Assembly (NCBI GenBank): GCA_012932295.1
Contig: JAAONU010000008.1
Location: 35,454,949-35,518,948 of the forward strand
Reading direction: 5' to 3'
DNA: 64,000 nucleotides
Source of the DNA: Cyclina sinensis
Taxonomy: Eukaryota > Mollusca > Bivalvia > Venerida > Veneridae
Part shown: positions 34,752-45,971 of the stretch, one piece after another
Position numbering within the stretch: the stretch's first letter is position 1
How the letters are laid out: each line of letters opens with the position of its first letter
Position numbers and translations under genes: made by a program
Notes under the pieces: generated by a model
Told to the model about the DNA's origin: nothing
Seen by the model: only the letters and a program-made list of their open reading frames with translations
Database searches by the model: none

Positions 34752-37662
34752 TCAGCCAATTATATCAGGCGTTTCATCCGGGTACTCTGTTATTAAGAAG
34801 CCAGCAAAGGTGCAGTATTTGTCTCCCCAATAGGCATCGTCGGCATACAGATTCTGGATGGTCACCTTGTCATCTAGAAGAAAGGTAATTTGTCTCATTA
34901 AATCTTTGCTGTAATTGCCGCAGAAGATTATTATTTATTAATGTTGAAATATAGTAAATTCAAATTGCTTAGATTGTTAAGAATAATTTTTTATATCGAT
35001 TTGAAAATCAACCGACTACATACTGCTCGATATTTGATGTTCGAAAAATAGCTTCCGCTTAAGTATGTCTGAAAGCGAGGTTAAGTTGATAAGCAAAGTA
35101 CATCTAAAAGCACAGTGAGTCTGAGAAGCAAAGTAAATCTGAAAGCACAGTTAGTCTGAGAAGCAAAGTAAGTCTGAAAGCACAGTTAGTCTGAGAAGCA
35201 AAGTAAATCTGAAAGTACAGTTAGTCTGAGAAGCAAAGTAAGTCTGAAAGCACATTGAGTCTGAAAGTACAGTTAGTCTGAGAAGCAAAGTAAATCTGAA
35301 AGCACAGTTAGTCTGAGAAGCAAAGTAAATCTGAAAGCACAGTTAGTCTGAAAAGCAAAGTAAATCTGAAAGCACAGTTAGTCTGAGAAGCAAAGTAAGT
35401 CTGAAAGGACAGTGAGTCTGAAAGCACAGTTAGTCTGAAAGCACAGTTAGTCTGAGAAGCAAAGTAAATCTGAAAGCACAGTTAGTCTGAGAAGCAAAGT
35501 AAGTCTGAACCACAGTTAGTCTGAGTAGCGCACTAAGTGCAGGAAGCGAAACAACTCTAAAAGAAACAGTAGTTATAGGAAGCGCAGCAAGTTTAAAGAG
35601 CGCAGCAAATCTAAGAAGAGCAGAAAATGCATGTAGCATAGCAAATCCAGGATGTACAAGTCCATAATGTGCAGCAAGTTTAAGCACCGTAGCAAATCCA
35701 GTTATCATCGAGTATTGCACCAAGTAGTTCAGACATAGTCACCGTATTTAGTGGACTTCCAACTAAACAACGCTTGACTTGATACAAAACATTAACAAGA
35801 AAGAGATCAATATTATATAACTATTTTTTTTAAATACTGGTACCCTTTTGCAAAATAACGATGACTGTCTGAGAACCAGAACCATGCCTATTGTCTGTGC
35901 CTCTACCGTTTATTCTTGCCACAACAATGTCATTGACGACTACTTCTGCCCAGATTTCTTTATTTCTTTCTGACAACAGAGACGAAGTAACCAGATATAA
36001 TCCGTACACTGGTGCAGTAAAAGTTCCATTTACCGGATTGTATCCATGGCCAAGATTCAGCATGGCATTCTCAAACACTATATTCTGGATGACCTGCCTG
36101 GTGCAAGAGCAAACGCTGTTCAACGAATGAATAGAAGGCCACTTCTCCCTGAGAATGTCTTTTACTTCGCTTTCTTTGTCCTGAAATCATGTCAAAACTT
36201 AAAATGAGTTATAAAAGTTGTAAGTAATGACCTCTACCCTAAATCTTCTTTTTCAGTACATGTATTTTGAAAATTTATTTATTTATTTCATTGTTAAGTT
36301 GAAAAACTATATTTGATAATTAAAGTAAAGGTAAAGTAAAAGCTTGTTTATTACATTGTCACGCCTACAGAAAGGGCCAGCCTCCCGGGCTTATGAGACA
36401 CCTCTATTAATGTACACATTTACTCCCAGATTACTTATTATGCAATTTAGAAGTGCCTGTTTTAAAGTCCGTTCTTTTATTTTTCATACAGAATAGTAAT
36501 ATTTCAGGCTTGTACTAATAACGTTTAGTTACTACATAGCACATACAGCCATTCATACTGTTGTATTTCAGCATGCTTAAATTCTAGAACAAGCTAACAG
36601 TGAATGCTGGACAAGCTAACACTGGATGTTGAACAAGCCAAAACTGAATGTTGAACAAGCTAACAGTGAATGTTGAACAAGGCAACACTGAATGCTGGAC
36701 AAGCTAACACTGAATGTTGAACATGCTAACACTGAATGTACCAAAATGTTAATTATGTTAACTCTAGGACTGACTGTCGGTACAAACTTCTTTTGTTACA
36801 AGTAAATCTTAAATTCTAATTTGTAGGAGCGAGCATCAGTTAAAAAACAATGCAATATTTGTGTTGATACAGAATGGTGGGCGTTTGATGTATCATATGA
36901 TATTACCGGCAATAAATTTGAAATTTGAAACTTCTATAAATGTTCAGATGAAATACTTACTTCTTCACACTAATAACAGAACAGAACATTTATTTAGATG
37001 TGTACAAGGTACATTGTCATGTTATACATATATAGACAATGAATAAACATGGTAAGGCACAGGTAATAAACATCAATGCGAGAGAAAAAAGAACATGGTA
37101 AGACAAACAAAATTAGACAAACAAACTTACAAAATTAGGCAAACAGGACAACAACCCAACAGACAAAATTTATTTTTTTAATAGGGATACATCTAATAGG
37201 ACACATTGAAACAATAAGTTATATGAGTCAAGAAGTTGTATGAGGATGAACTGTTAATTTTCTGCGTTTAATATCGTTCTACGTAAACCAAAGCTTCCTT
37301 TGTATGTATATATACAGCATATATATTGCAGCATAAACAATATCTTTCTTCACGACGTAAGAATAGTAAAATATTAATTATTGTCATTTTTAGAGATAAA
37401 AATCCGGCAAAATCTGGTATTTTAGGTCTCTGGAACATATCAATGTTGTACTTTACTTGTCTGTCCTGGGTGTTTCTTCACTGCAGGTTTCAGCTCTTTT
37501 ATTTCCAGCTGCTGTTCATACACCAGCTTTTCAAGATTGCTCAAACGATCCTGTAATTTAGAAAATTCATTCTTTGCTAAGACAACAGTATTTTCGCCGT
37601 CGGTAACTGATGATGCACTTGTAAGAAGTACAAAAGAAAGATGTGAGTATGTAAATACGCAT
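34752..37662 (-). CDS. C1q-domain-containing secreted protein with coiled coil
   Basis: Minus strand, three exons: about 37662-37452 (signal-like start MRIYILTSFF, then a coiled coil ENTVVLAKNEFSKLQDRLSN to IKELKP), 36180-35844 and 34873-34752. Exons 2 and 3 join in phase 1 and rebuild the C1q core: IVFENAMLNLGHGYNP, GTFTAPVYGLYLV, TVIVILQK, then DKVTIQNLYADDAYWGDKY and CTFAGFLITE, with a stop soon after. C1q-domain proteins trimerise and bind ligands such as microbial surfaces. Two frame problems: the ATG at 37662 is one base out of frame with the coil, and the expected domain opening (EVAFYSF) lies in exon 2 in a different frame from IVFENAML. So the gene may be a young pseudogene, use the GTACAA donor with a degenerate domain start, or carry assembly indels. 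Confidence 0.7.
35040..35720. repeat. 35-bp tandem array in C1q intron 2
   Basis: The unit is AGTCTGAGAAGCAAAGTAAATCTGAAAGCACAGTT split as two 17/18-bp halves, about 13 units up to 35530, then decaying into AGCGCAGCAAGTTTAAAG-like blocks. It is far larger and more regular than the homologous tract at 23815. Confidence 0.9.
36586..36742. repeat. 22-bp tandem repeat, about 7 units
   Basis: The unit is AAGCTAACACTGAATGTTGAAC with small changes (GCTGG for GTTGA, GCC for GCT). It lies in C1q intron 1. Confidence 0.9.
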
Positions 37663-38144
37663 CTCGTCGTCAAAATGAACAACTGAAATGTCACGTTTCT
37701 CTGTCTGCTGCAATCTGTGGCCTTTTGGAGCTCTTATCTTCTGTAATAGGTTGATTAAGCTGAACTCATGTTAATGATTTTGCCCTCTGTCCCTTATCTA
37801 TGGACAGGTATTTCACAAAAACAGGTTTTGGTTTCCTTTCTTTGCTAACATTATATGTAATTGTTATTCTTCGCTACAACTAGGCTTACTCTAAATTCAT
37901 TATGGCGGGAGAATTATGCAACCGGCTGCTTTCCGGGTCCAAACATTTTTCCTTGAATTAAAATATATTTAGTTTTGAAATTATTTTTTATTCTAAAACT
38001 GTGTTTGCACATCTAGAAAAATCAGGTAATGAAATAGCGGCATTTACAGCCTTCGTGCACATTTGCTAGGTGTAGTTAAGTCATTTAGCTTAACTGTTTC
38101 TGTGTTCTGTTTCTTCTGTAATTTTAAATATCACAACTTCTAGC

Positions 38145-38320
38145 AATTGGGTGACAAATCAGTGGTTAAGTTATAACCCCGGCAGTACTTATAACCTAGG
38201 TATTGCGAGTTTAATCACCCGCTCCTTTACAGATACACTTGTCTTTCGGATAAGCCATTAAACCAGAGTTCCATGTTTTGATACAACGTATACACTGAGC
38301 TTGTACAAAAAGGTAGGTAT
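38145..38320 (+). repeat. decayed tRNA-derived SINE
   Basis: CAGTGGTTAAGTTATAAC (A box region), GCGAGTTTAATCACCCGC (B box region), then GTCTTTCGGATAAGCC and ATTAAACCAGAG, the central domain seen intact at 15403, and TACACTGAGCTTGTACAAAA. Same family as 15296 but clearly older. Confidence 0.65.
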
Positions 38321-39240
38321 ATTTTGATGACCAGAGATTGCTGACCAGCTGACAGCTTGATGACTAGTTGGTCTATTTTGCTAATACCTAACTGCTAGGT
38401 ATGTTAATGTTGCTATGGAAATGGGGTATCGACTAGTCTTATTCATTTCATTTGAAGAACATACAGTATAAATCAAGACAATGAATGTCTGCAAAATAAT
38501 AAGTGTCGTTTCAATAATATTTATACAAATAATAACGCGCATGATCTAGGTAAAATTTATTAGTAAATGAAAATTGCTTTGAAACTATGAAAAACTGAGT
38601 TTTTATATATAAACTTTGCAAAAAATGTAAACATGTGTTGTTGTTGTTGTTTTCAAAATGTTTAGTCTTATACTTTTCTATTTCTGTTCAAATACATTTT
38701 TTTAGAACCTGGCAAAAGAAATGGTACATGTTTGTTTATCATTTATCAAAACAGAAATCTTGGTGGGCATATAGACTAAATTTTGATTTTATTGGTTGAC
38801 AAAAATAACAGTGTCTTGAACAATCAGTTGTTAATTCAAAATTTACTGTCAAAATTACTTGTATCATTTATGTATTTGAGAATTAGGATCAGTTTACTGA
38901 TTTTGTTTCTTTCTTCAGTATTGTTTTAACACCCATTTTCAGTTCGCACTCTTTTTTTGTAAAGAAGTGCTTAGGACTTTCAGAAGAAATCGTTTATGAT
39001 GTAAACATTCTCAACAACTAGACAGCCAAGAACTTTGATATATGGCAAGTGACATTTTCTAGTTGTTTCACTTTTGAAATCTTATTTAACGTTATTTCAA
39101 AACCATTGCACTTGTCATGTTTACCAGTTGTACTAAGATGGGTGATTCAAAGTCATCATGATTCTCTTGTTTATCACTCCTTACTAGAATACTGAGACCC
39201 ATATAGTACCAGAAACCACCTAAACTACACTCCATGAATG
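38321..39240. other. upstream region of the C1q gene, nothing recognised
   Basis: AT-rich sequence without open frames or clear repeats. Confidence 0.45.
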
Positions 39241-39244
39241 TACT

Positions 39245-39570
39245 AATACAAAGTTTGTAACTGCTTAAACATAGATTGATCATATTATATTACAAAGTTT
39301 GTTACTGACTAAACATAGTTTTGTCATATTATACTAAACATAGTTTGATCATATTATATTGCAAAGTTTGTTACTGACTAAACATAGTTTGATCATATTA
39401 TACTAAACATAGTTTGATCATATTATATTACTAAGTTTGTTACTGACTAAACATAGTTTGATCATATTGTACTAAACATAGTTTGATCATATTATACTAA
39501 ACATAGTTTGATCATGTTATGTTACAAAGTTTGTAACTGACTAAAAATAGTTTGATCATATTATGCACGC
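39245..39570. repeat. nested 25/44-bp tandem repeat
   Basis: The sub-unit ACTAAACATAGTTTGATCAT plus ATTAT (25 bp) alternates with TACAAAGTTTGTTACTG, giving a higher-order unit of about 44-70 bp. About 8 sub-units; each holds TTTGATCATA, a partly palindromic motif. Confidence 0.85.
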
Positions 39571-40588
39571 TTATATTTATCAACACTGAATAAATTTAAT
39601 TTATGGTGGGCATTTCTAATAGCTTTTAAATCTGTGACACCTATTTCATGTTAAAATTATAGACAGAATTGAACGGACATACTGTTTACTATTAGATGGC
39701 CCGTACACCTCATCCAGTTGCTCAATGTAACTGATGATTGATATAACAATTTTTACATTGCAGTGCTCTTCTAACAGCAGCACAATAATAGATAAGGTTC
39801 ATGTAAAAAAATGTTTCAGTTAACACAATTGGGCAGAGAGAGCAGATAAATTAAGTTAGGCAGATAAATCAAATTGATTTATCAAGCGGACTGAATTTTT
39901 CACATCCTTCTAAACACGGAGAAAATGAGTTGAAGATCTTAAGCCTTTCACTGGAGACAGCTTGCATCACAATATACTCCAGTAATTTTATTAGTATTTT
40001 AGTCATGGTATATTTTATATTAAACATACAAATAAAATATTTAGCACTGTGGTGCATACATACTATGTATTATCGAGGAAAAGCTGCATAATCATTTTTC
40101 CAGAAAATAAATGCATGTTGACCAATCAAAATTTAATCATGCGTCATCACATCCTAATCAACCCACATAAATGTTACAAATTTTGAAAATACAATACAAT
40201 ACTGTCTGTGTATACAAGCCTATACTTTCTAATCATTTATGTGTTATCTACTTTACCGACAGAAATAAGTTTTTAAAGGTTGTCTTCAGATATTATATAT
40301 GGAAAAAGGTACTCTTTTTCATTGAAACCAAGTAATTATATGTCCAATTTAAGTGACTGACCAAGGTAATTTACTGACTTATTGGCAATATCTTACTTGT
40401 TACCATCTTGTGATTGATTGAAAATTTTGAATTTGAAATAAAAAAGAAAACATTATTTTCAAAAGACGTTTTCACTTGTATATTTCATGCAAAATTGAAG
40501 GAGATCATGTGATCAAGTATTTCATAATTAATAAATAGGCCAGTAAATTGACTTCATCTTCGCTTTACATACCTGAGTAAAAAAGGGG
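39571..40588. other. intergenic stretch, nothing recognised
   Basis: AT-rich. No gene or repeat supported. Confidence 0.45.
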
Positions 40589-40686
40589 TTTATTCTATTT
40601 CTTCATAAGCACTGAAATATGAGACATATAATCTTCTGACAGGTGGTTTTATTTGTCTGTGGCATCAACATCAGCAGCAGCAGAAT
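40589..40686 (-). other. candidate terminal exon with poly(A) signal (minus strand)
   Basis: After the acceptor GGTTTTTAG the minus strand reads, in phase 2, DSAAADVDATDK and then TAA at 40651-40649, with an AATAAA at 40594-40589 about 55 nt downstream. A short acidic, Ala-rich C-terminus with a poly(A) signal at the right distance is plausible as the last exon of a minus-strand gene, but no further exon was identified upstream, except possibly the first-exon candidate at 45867-45940. Confidence 0.3.
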
Positions 40687-41145
40687 CTAAAAACCAAACA
40701 AGTAATTAAAAAAAAGAAATGCTGTAAACATTTTATTTCAGCTTAATAAAATTCATAAGTTTAGCTATCAAGGCAAAAGAACATTCATAAGTTGGTATTA
40801 TATCTAGTTTCTCATTTCCTTCTGGAGTAAATTGATAACTATCAACCTGCAGGAAAGTAATACCTGTTTATTCGCATATTTTTCCTTTGTCCGTACGAGG
40901 CCTTTATATAAATCTTTAAATAACGTGTAACTTGGAAGTATCGTTAACTAGCTATTCGCACCGTAGAGAAAATCTGACTTCCTTAATATACATTCCATAC
41001 TACCGACTTAGTTATATTATTTGCTATATAACTATACATTTTCCTGTTTTGTTTTGCTTTTTTTTAATCTATTATCATTATTTGTCAGTGATAAAAGACA
41101 AAGACAGTAAGTTGGTCGGAGTCTATCGGAGTAAGAACAGTATAA

Positions 41146-41225
41146 CTAGGGCTGAAACGGGTACATGTTTTATATAAAGGTACCCGTCGGACAATTACCA
41201 GCAGGTACCCGTCGATTTGGATACT
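41146..41225. mobile_element. single hAT-like terminus
   Basis: CTAGGGCTGAAACGGGTAC followed by GGTACCCGTCGG and GGTACCCGTCGA. The TAGGGCTGAAACGGGTACC start is typical of hAT element ends. The opposite end was not found, so this is a fragment. Confidence 0.5.
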
Positions 41226-41989
41226 ACTTCATTTTGAGAATAAGTTGTTCCCTTGAACAAAAGACCAAATGTAATTTGCATGCGTGTGTCGTAGAATAAA
41301 GTTACAGAAAAAAGAGAGATATATGATCATATATGATTTTGACCGACACCATGATTCCTGGCAAAGACGTGTTCAATAAACCAGTGATTCGGAAAAAAGG
41401 GCACTCGGACAAAATGTTTGGAATTTTACTTATTTTGAACAAATGGTAAGTGGGAGATTTTATGTATTTAAATTTTTGTTATTTCATTGTAAAATTTTAT
41501 ACTTTTTCAATGAATCAATCTCTTTTTAACTAAACTGTTGACATTCAATTTTGTATTTTATCGGGCAACATCATTCAAAACAAACTTTTGCCATTGCTGT
41601 GGTTGTCAAGAAACCTGACGCAAAACAGGCATTGTTATGGAAGACAATATCTAAGCTAACGATAGCGAAAGCGAAACTTTAACTTTATTTGAGGATGAGA
41701 AATTTGTCAGTTTTTGCTGATTTTCAGTTCACTAGATTTCAATAGTATAACTGATATCCGAGTCCCCGTTTTATCGTGCCGTCGAAAGTACATATTTGTA
41801 TGATCTTGAAGAAAATTTAATGCTCTTAATAATTTTGGGGTAGGACTCTTTATAAGGTAGACCTATTATGATATATTTTCTCATGTACTGTACTGTAAAC
41901 TGAGGATGTACCAGCTAAACTCAAACTATTTGATACAGGTGGTCCATTTTAAATTGAATCCGTGATCTGAAGAACTGAAATCGTCAAGT

Positions 41990-42190
41990 GAAACGACAGA
42001 AAGACCAGAGGCTCACAGAGGCTCTTTCTACCACATGTCAGGCTGTACAGGGTGTCCTTCTTCCCCGTACTACATAGCGGCCTGGAATAAGCTACCAGCC
42101 ACCACTACAGACATATAGACGATCGAGGCCTTCGAGGTTGCCCTCCATGCCACATTAGCAGTCCGACATCCAACCTCAGTGTAGACAGCT
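41990..42190 (+). pseudogene. 3' end relic of a LINE reverse transcriptase ORF
   Basis: Read with one frame change, the plus strand gives RLYRVSFFP and then AAWNKLPATTTDI, a stop, TIEAFEVALHATLAV and a stop. The SFFPxxxxxWNxLPxxxxxxxxxxxF pattern is the usual C-terminal tail of LINE (CR1/RTE-like) reverse transcriptase proteins. Frameshift and an internal TAG show that it is dead. Confidence 0.6.
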
Positions 42191-42564
42191 CCTAGGTGTA
42201 AATAGTCTTATCCTGTAAATAATGAGACATTTTACATGTATATGCTCTCAAGGCGTGATTGTTTTGCCCAAACCTCAAGTGGGCAAAGTACATTCCAGTT
42301 ATGGATTCATGTCCTGTATGTGGAAGAAGAATTGCGCATTTCATTTTATTGATTACCTGTTTCAACAGTTGAAACAATATAAATTCTGAGGAGCCATGAA
42401 CCTGCGGTTATAACAAGAACTTGAACAAATGAACAAGAGATAAACAAAACTACACGACTCAAGTTTCGAGTGGGAAAACAAGGTTTCCTCATGACTCCTA
42501 CAGCGAATCGAGATGCTTTCTGGCATTATTATATTAATGTTACATTAATGATATATGTTATATT

Positions 42565-42665
42565 ATTTTAATGCCCAGTCCTCACTGTCGTTATGATGGC
42601 TGCTGCAAAACAATAATTAATATTTCTATACGCTATTATGCATATTGCAATATATCACGAAATTC
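42565..42665 (+). repeat. interspersed repeat, plus copy of 24425-24520
   Basis: CCCAGTCCTCACTGTCGTTA, GGCTGCTGCAAAACAATAAT and TATACGC-ATTAT-CATAT match the minus strand of 24425-24520. Confidence 0.65.
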
Positions 42666-43310
42666 ATATAATACAAATATAAAACGACATTGGAGAATTG
42701 GTGGTGTTTAACCTTTGATAATAACAAATGGTACGGTTGGGTTTTCTAGATACTGATAAAAATTGTACTTGAACACCGTAATCGAACCGGTATGGGAAAC
42801 AGACAGACGAAGCACTCCCGTTAATCTAATAGCCTTAATATATATGACTTAGTTTATGAACTGGATCATTTAGCAGAGAAAAATGATATGGTTGCTCAAA
42901 GCGTATCAGCACGCTCTTAAAGTGCACCCAATTCGCACAGCAGCAATTTCTGCAGGTAAAAATTTCCATTGACTGATTGAATGAACGATAACAATTTGTT
43001 TCAGGCTTTTTTCATGCAGTGTTTTTTTATTAGTAAATTACATCTAAGTTGGCGTTTTTCCAGCCTATTCATTAGGCTAACTAGGTTGCTTGATAGTTTA
43101 ATTGTCATTTTCTGCATGTGTTGTAGAGGCATATAATGTTCTTTGAATGAAAACAATATCTGTTATGCTTGTTTCTCCTACATTCGGCCCTTGCACTGGT
43201 TTCGTGACGTAAATAAATGTCGGAATTTACGCTCGTGCTGTTGGTGGAAACGTCCGGTTACTGTGCAAGTTTTTCGAAGAAGATATAATTCACACAAATA
43301 CAAAAAGAAA

Positions 43311-45508
43311 ATGCGCAAAAAGCAGGTAAACCTACCATAGAATACCCAATATTTATATTATTTTCCCGTTTCCATGGTATTCACTCATATTAATACAATT
43401 TTGTCGCATTAATTTACCAAAATTTCACCCGCTGCTTTCATCGATGTCATGGAAGCGCTCTTGTAAATACTTTGCACATGACGTCCACAGTTATTTACCT
43501 TGAAAAACAGTTACATTCGGGCGATCTGTTCCACGCACTTTGCCAATTAAAGTATCAATTACGTTTAATTTTGCATGTTACTGCTGGGAACATTTTTTAA
43601 AGTGTGAAAGTGTTCTGTAATACCCAGATCGATTCCATTCAGAGAAAATTATGAATAACCATGCTCTTGCTACTCACTCTTCTGTTTTCTACTTCTAAGC
43701 AGATCATTATTTTTCTTTCAGACCAATCCCACTAAAACCACTTGGAAATACAGGTCTTATTCATCTGAATCCTTGCTAGAATCATTCAAACTTGTTAAAT
43801 GTAAGGGAGTTGCAGTCAAAAAAGCAGCACGAATATATGGTGTGCCCCAACAAACATTGAGAGATAGAGTGCTTGGGAAAATTGACCCTATTAATTATGG
43901 AAATGACACATTGTTTAGCAGAGAGGAGGAGAGAAAACTTGTAGAGCATTTAAAAGTGAGAGCAGAACTTGGATATGGTTTAACCAATGTCTATACGCAA
44001 AGGTTGGCAGGAGAAATGGCCTATGAGCTTGGAAAGAAGGGTAAAAATACCCCAATGAGCAACAAATGGCTGTATGCTTTCTTAAAACGCTGGGAAAATG
44101 ATATTGCGTCATTGAAACCGAGGCAGTTAGAAAGTACAAGGGCAAAGAGCTCAACACCTGAAGCTGTAGATACCTACTTCAGAAATCTGCAAATAGTTAT
44201 GGAGGAAAATGGATTAACAGGCAAACCCCAGCATATTTATAACTTGGATGAAACAGGCATACAACCAGAGCACAAGCCATCTAATGTCATTGCTGATCCC
44301 AATTGCAAGCCACAAGCTATTACCTCTCCTAGATCAACTACAACCACTGTTATCGGGTGTGCAAATGCTCTAGGCAACTTAATCCCCCCTTCTTTGTTTT
44401 CAAGGGAAAACGCTGGAACTCAGAACTTATGAAAGGCGCCTGTACAGGTGCAGATGGGAAAATGTCTGAAACTGGTTGGTCCAACAGTGAGATATTCAGG
44501 TATTACCTGGAACATCACTTTCTGCCATTTGCAAGACCCTCATCAACTAGTAACCAGTCCATACTTTTGATTTTCGATGGACATTCATCCCACAAAAGTC
44601 CAGAAACTATTGAATGGGCAAGACAACATGGTATTATTTTGTTTGTTCTGCCTGCTCACAGTTCACATCTCCTGCAGCCTCTTGATGTAGCCATTTTTGG
44701 GCCTTTCAAGAAATATTATTATAGTGAATGTGCCCAGTATATGTCCAGACATATGGGACAGAATATTTCAAAATATGAAATATGTTCACTCGCTTGTAGA
44801 GCATATTTGAAAGCCTTTACACCTGCCAATATTCAGTCTGGATTTCGCAAAACAGGCATTTACCCACTGAAAACAGACATCATTCAACCCGAGCAGTTAA
44901 TACCATGCGAAAGTTTCCGGGAGAAGGAGCCTGTAAAAAAAGTAAAAGTCATCAAAGCAGGACCAGAAGCAGTAGAGAAGTTCTTGAACGATAAAGAGGA
45001 GCAGATTCTGAAAATGGCAGAGCTGGAAAATGATGGCTGCCAATGTTCTTGCCAAAAGAAGAGAGGTGTTACGGTGAAACCAAATGCTAGTGGCAAGGCA
45101 ATAACAGACGACAGTTTCTTCACAGACATGACTAGTTACCTTGACCAAAAGAAAAGTACACCAAATTCCAATACAAAAAATCCCGCCAAGAAACAAAAGT
45201 GTCCTGAGATCAATAGCACCACCATGAGCCCAAAACCTTCCACCAGTGGTTTACAGAAGAACATTGACAGACCAGGAATTCCAGTTGATAACAACTCTGA
45301 CAGTTCACTGTCAGATACAGAAGATGACAAAGATAAATGCTGTGTCTGTGGGAATTCTACACCACCAAGACTTCATGATTACATCAAGATTATAGGATGG
45401 GGTAGTTGTGATTTATGTGATCATTGGGTGCACCTCACCTACTGCACAAAAGAGCATGTTATAAGGAGGCAAACTAAGTTTCTGTGTCCTCACTGCAAGC
45501 AAAATTAA
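43311..45508 (+). CDS. Tigger/pogo-type DDE transposase gene with C-terminal PHD-like finger; one -1 frame break
   Basis: A short first exon (ATG at 43311, donor CAG/GTAAAC at 43325) and a long second exon from 43722 (acceptor TTTCTTTCAG) join in phase 0. Order: HTH-psq motif (SLLESFKLVK, KKAARIYGVPQQTLRDRV), a Tc5-type DNA-binding region (WLYAFLKRWEND), then the DDE_1 core with IYNLDETGIQP, ILLIFDGHSSHKS and LLQPLDVAIFGPFKKYY, which give the three catalytic Asp, and a C-terminal Cys/His cluster (CCVCGN, CDLCDHWVH, CPHC) like a PHD finger. The frame changes by -1 in the C run at about 44384 (ATCCCCCCTTC): before it NLIPP, after it FFVFKGKRW, so the joined reading loses no residue. Otherwise both halves are long and clean, so the element is young or a host-retained copy. 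Confidence 0.88.
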
Positions 45509-45866
45509 TTGACCACATAAAGAATTAAAAAAACACAGGCACTGTAAATATGTTAAAAGTTACTTATTTGAAGCAGTTATTTTGTTCCATTTGTGTTATT
45601 GTATATATTGTTTTGCATAAACGACACCTGACTTGGTTTTTTTATGCCAGAAAGCCATGATAAATATATGTTAAACAAACCTCTGACAGTATCTATCAGT
45701 TGCTATTAGGATACACTTGGTGAAATGGCCTGTAAAAATGTGTATTGACATATAACCTTTACATATTGAATCTACAAATTGAGGTCACGAAACGAGGAGA
45801 AAGCATCCAGCTGATCCAGAGTGTGATGTACATTTCAAACAAGGTATTTATTTTTCAGTTATTTAC

Positions 45867-45971
45867 CTGAAAATGACATTTTTGTTTGCATTATTATTCC
45901 AGGCTAAAGTTGGTTTGTCATTAAGATTATATTTCGGCATATAAAAATGTGTGACGTCACGCGCATGCGCA
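45867..45971 (-). promoter_or_regulatory. CRE plus NRF-1-type motif, possible promoter with a minus-strand first exon
   Basis: 45952-45959 is a perfect CRE (TGACGTCA) and 45960-45971 is a perfect NRF-1 consensus (CGCGCATGCGCA), adjacent to each other in otherwise AT-rich DNA. On the minus strand an ATG at 45940 opens 24 codons (MPKYNLNDKPTLAWNNN...) ending at a strong donor TTCAG/GTAAAT at 45867. NRF-1 sites mark many nuclear genes for mitochondrial proteins, and an Mpv17-family gene lies downstream on the plus strand, but no plus-strand first exon was found. The direction of transcription is open. Confidence 0.4.

Noticed and set aside
22200..35720. CRISPR-like arrays among the regular repeats
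   Set aside because: Repeats are contiguous without unique spacers, and the genes around them are eukaryotic with introns.
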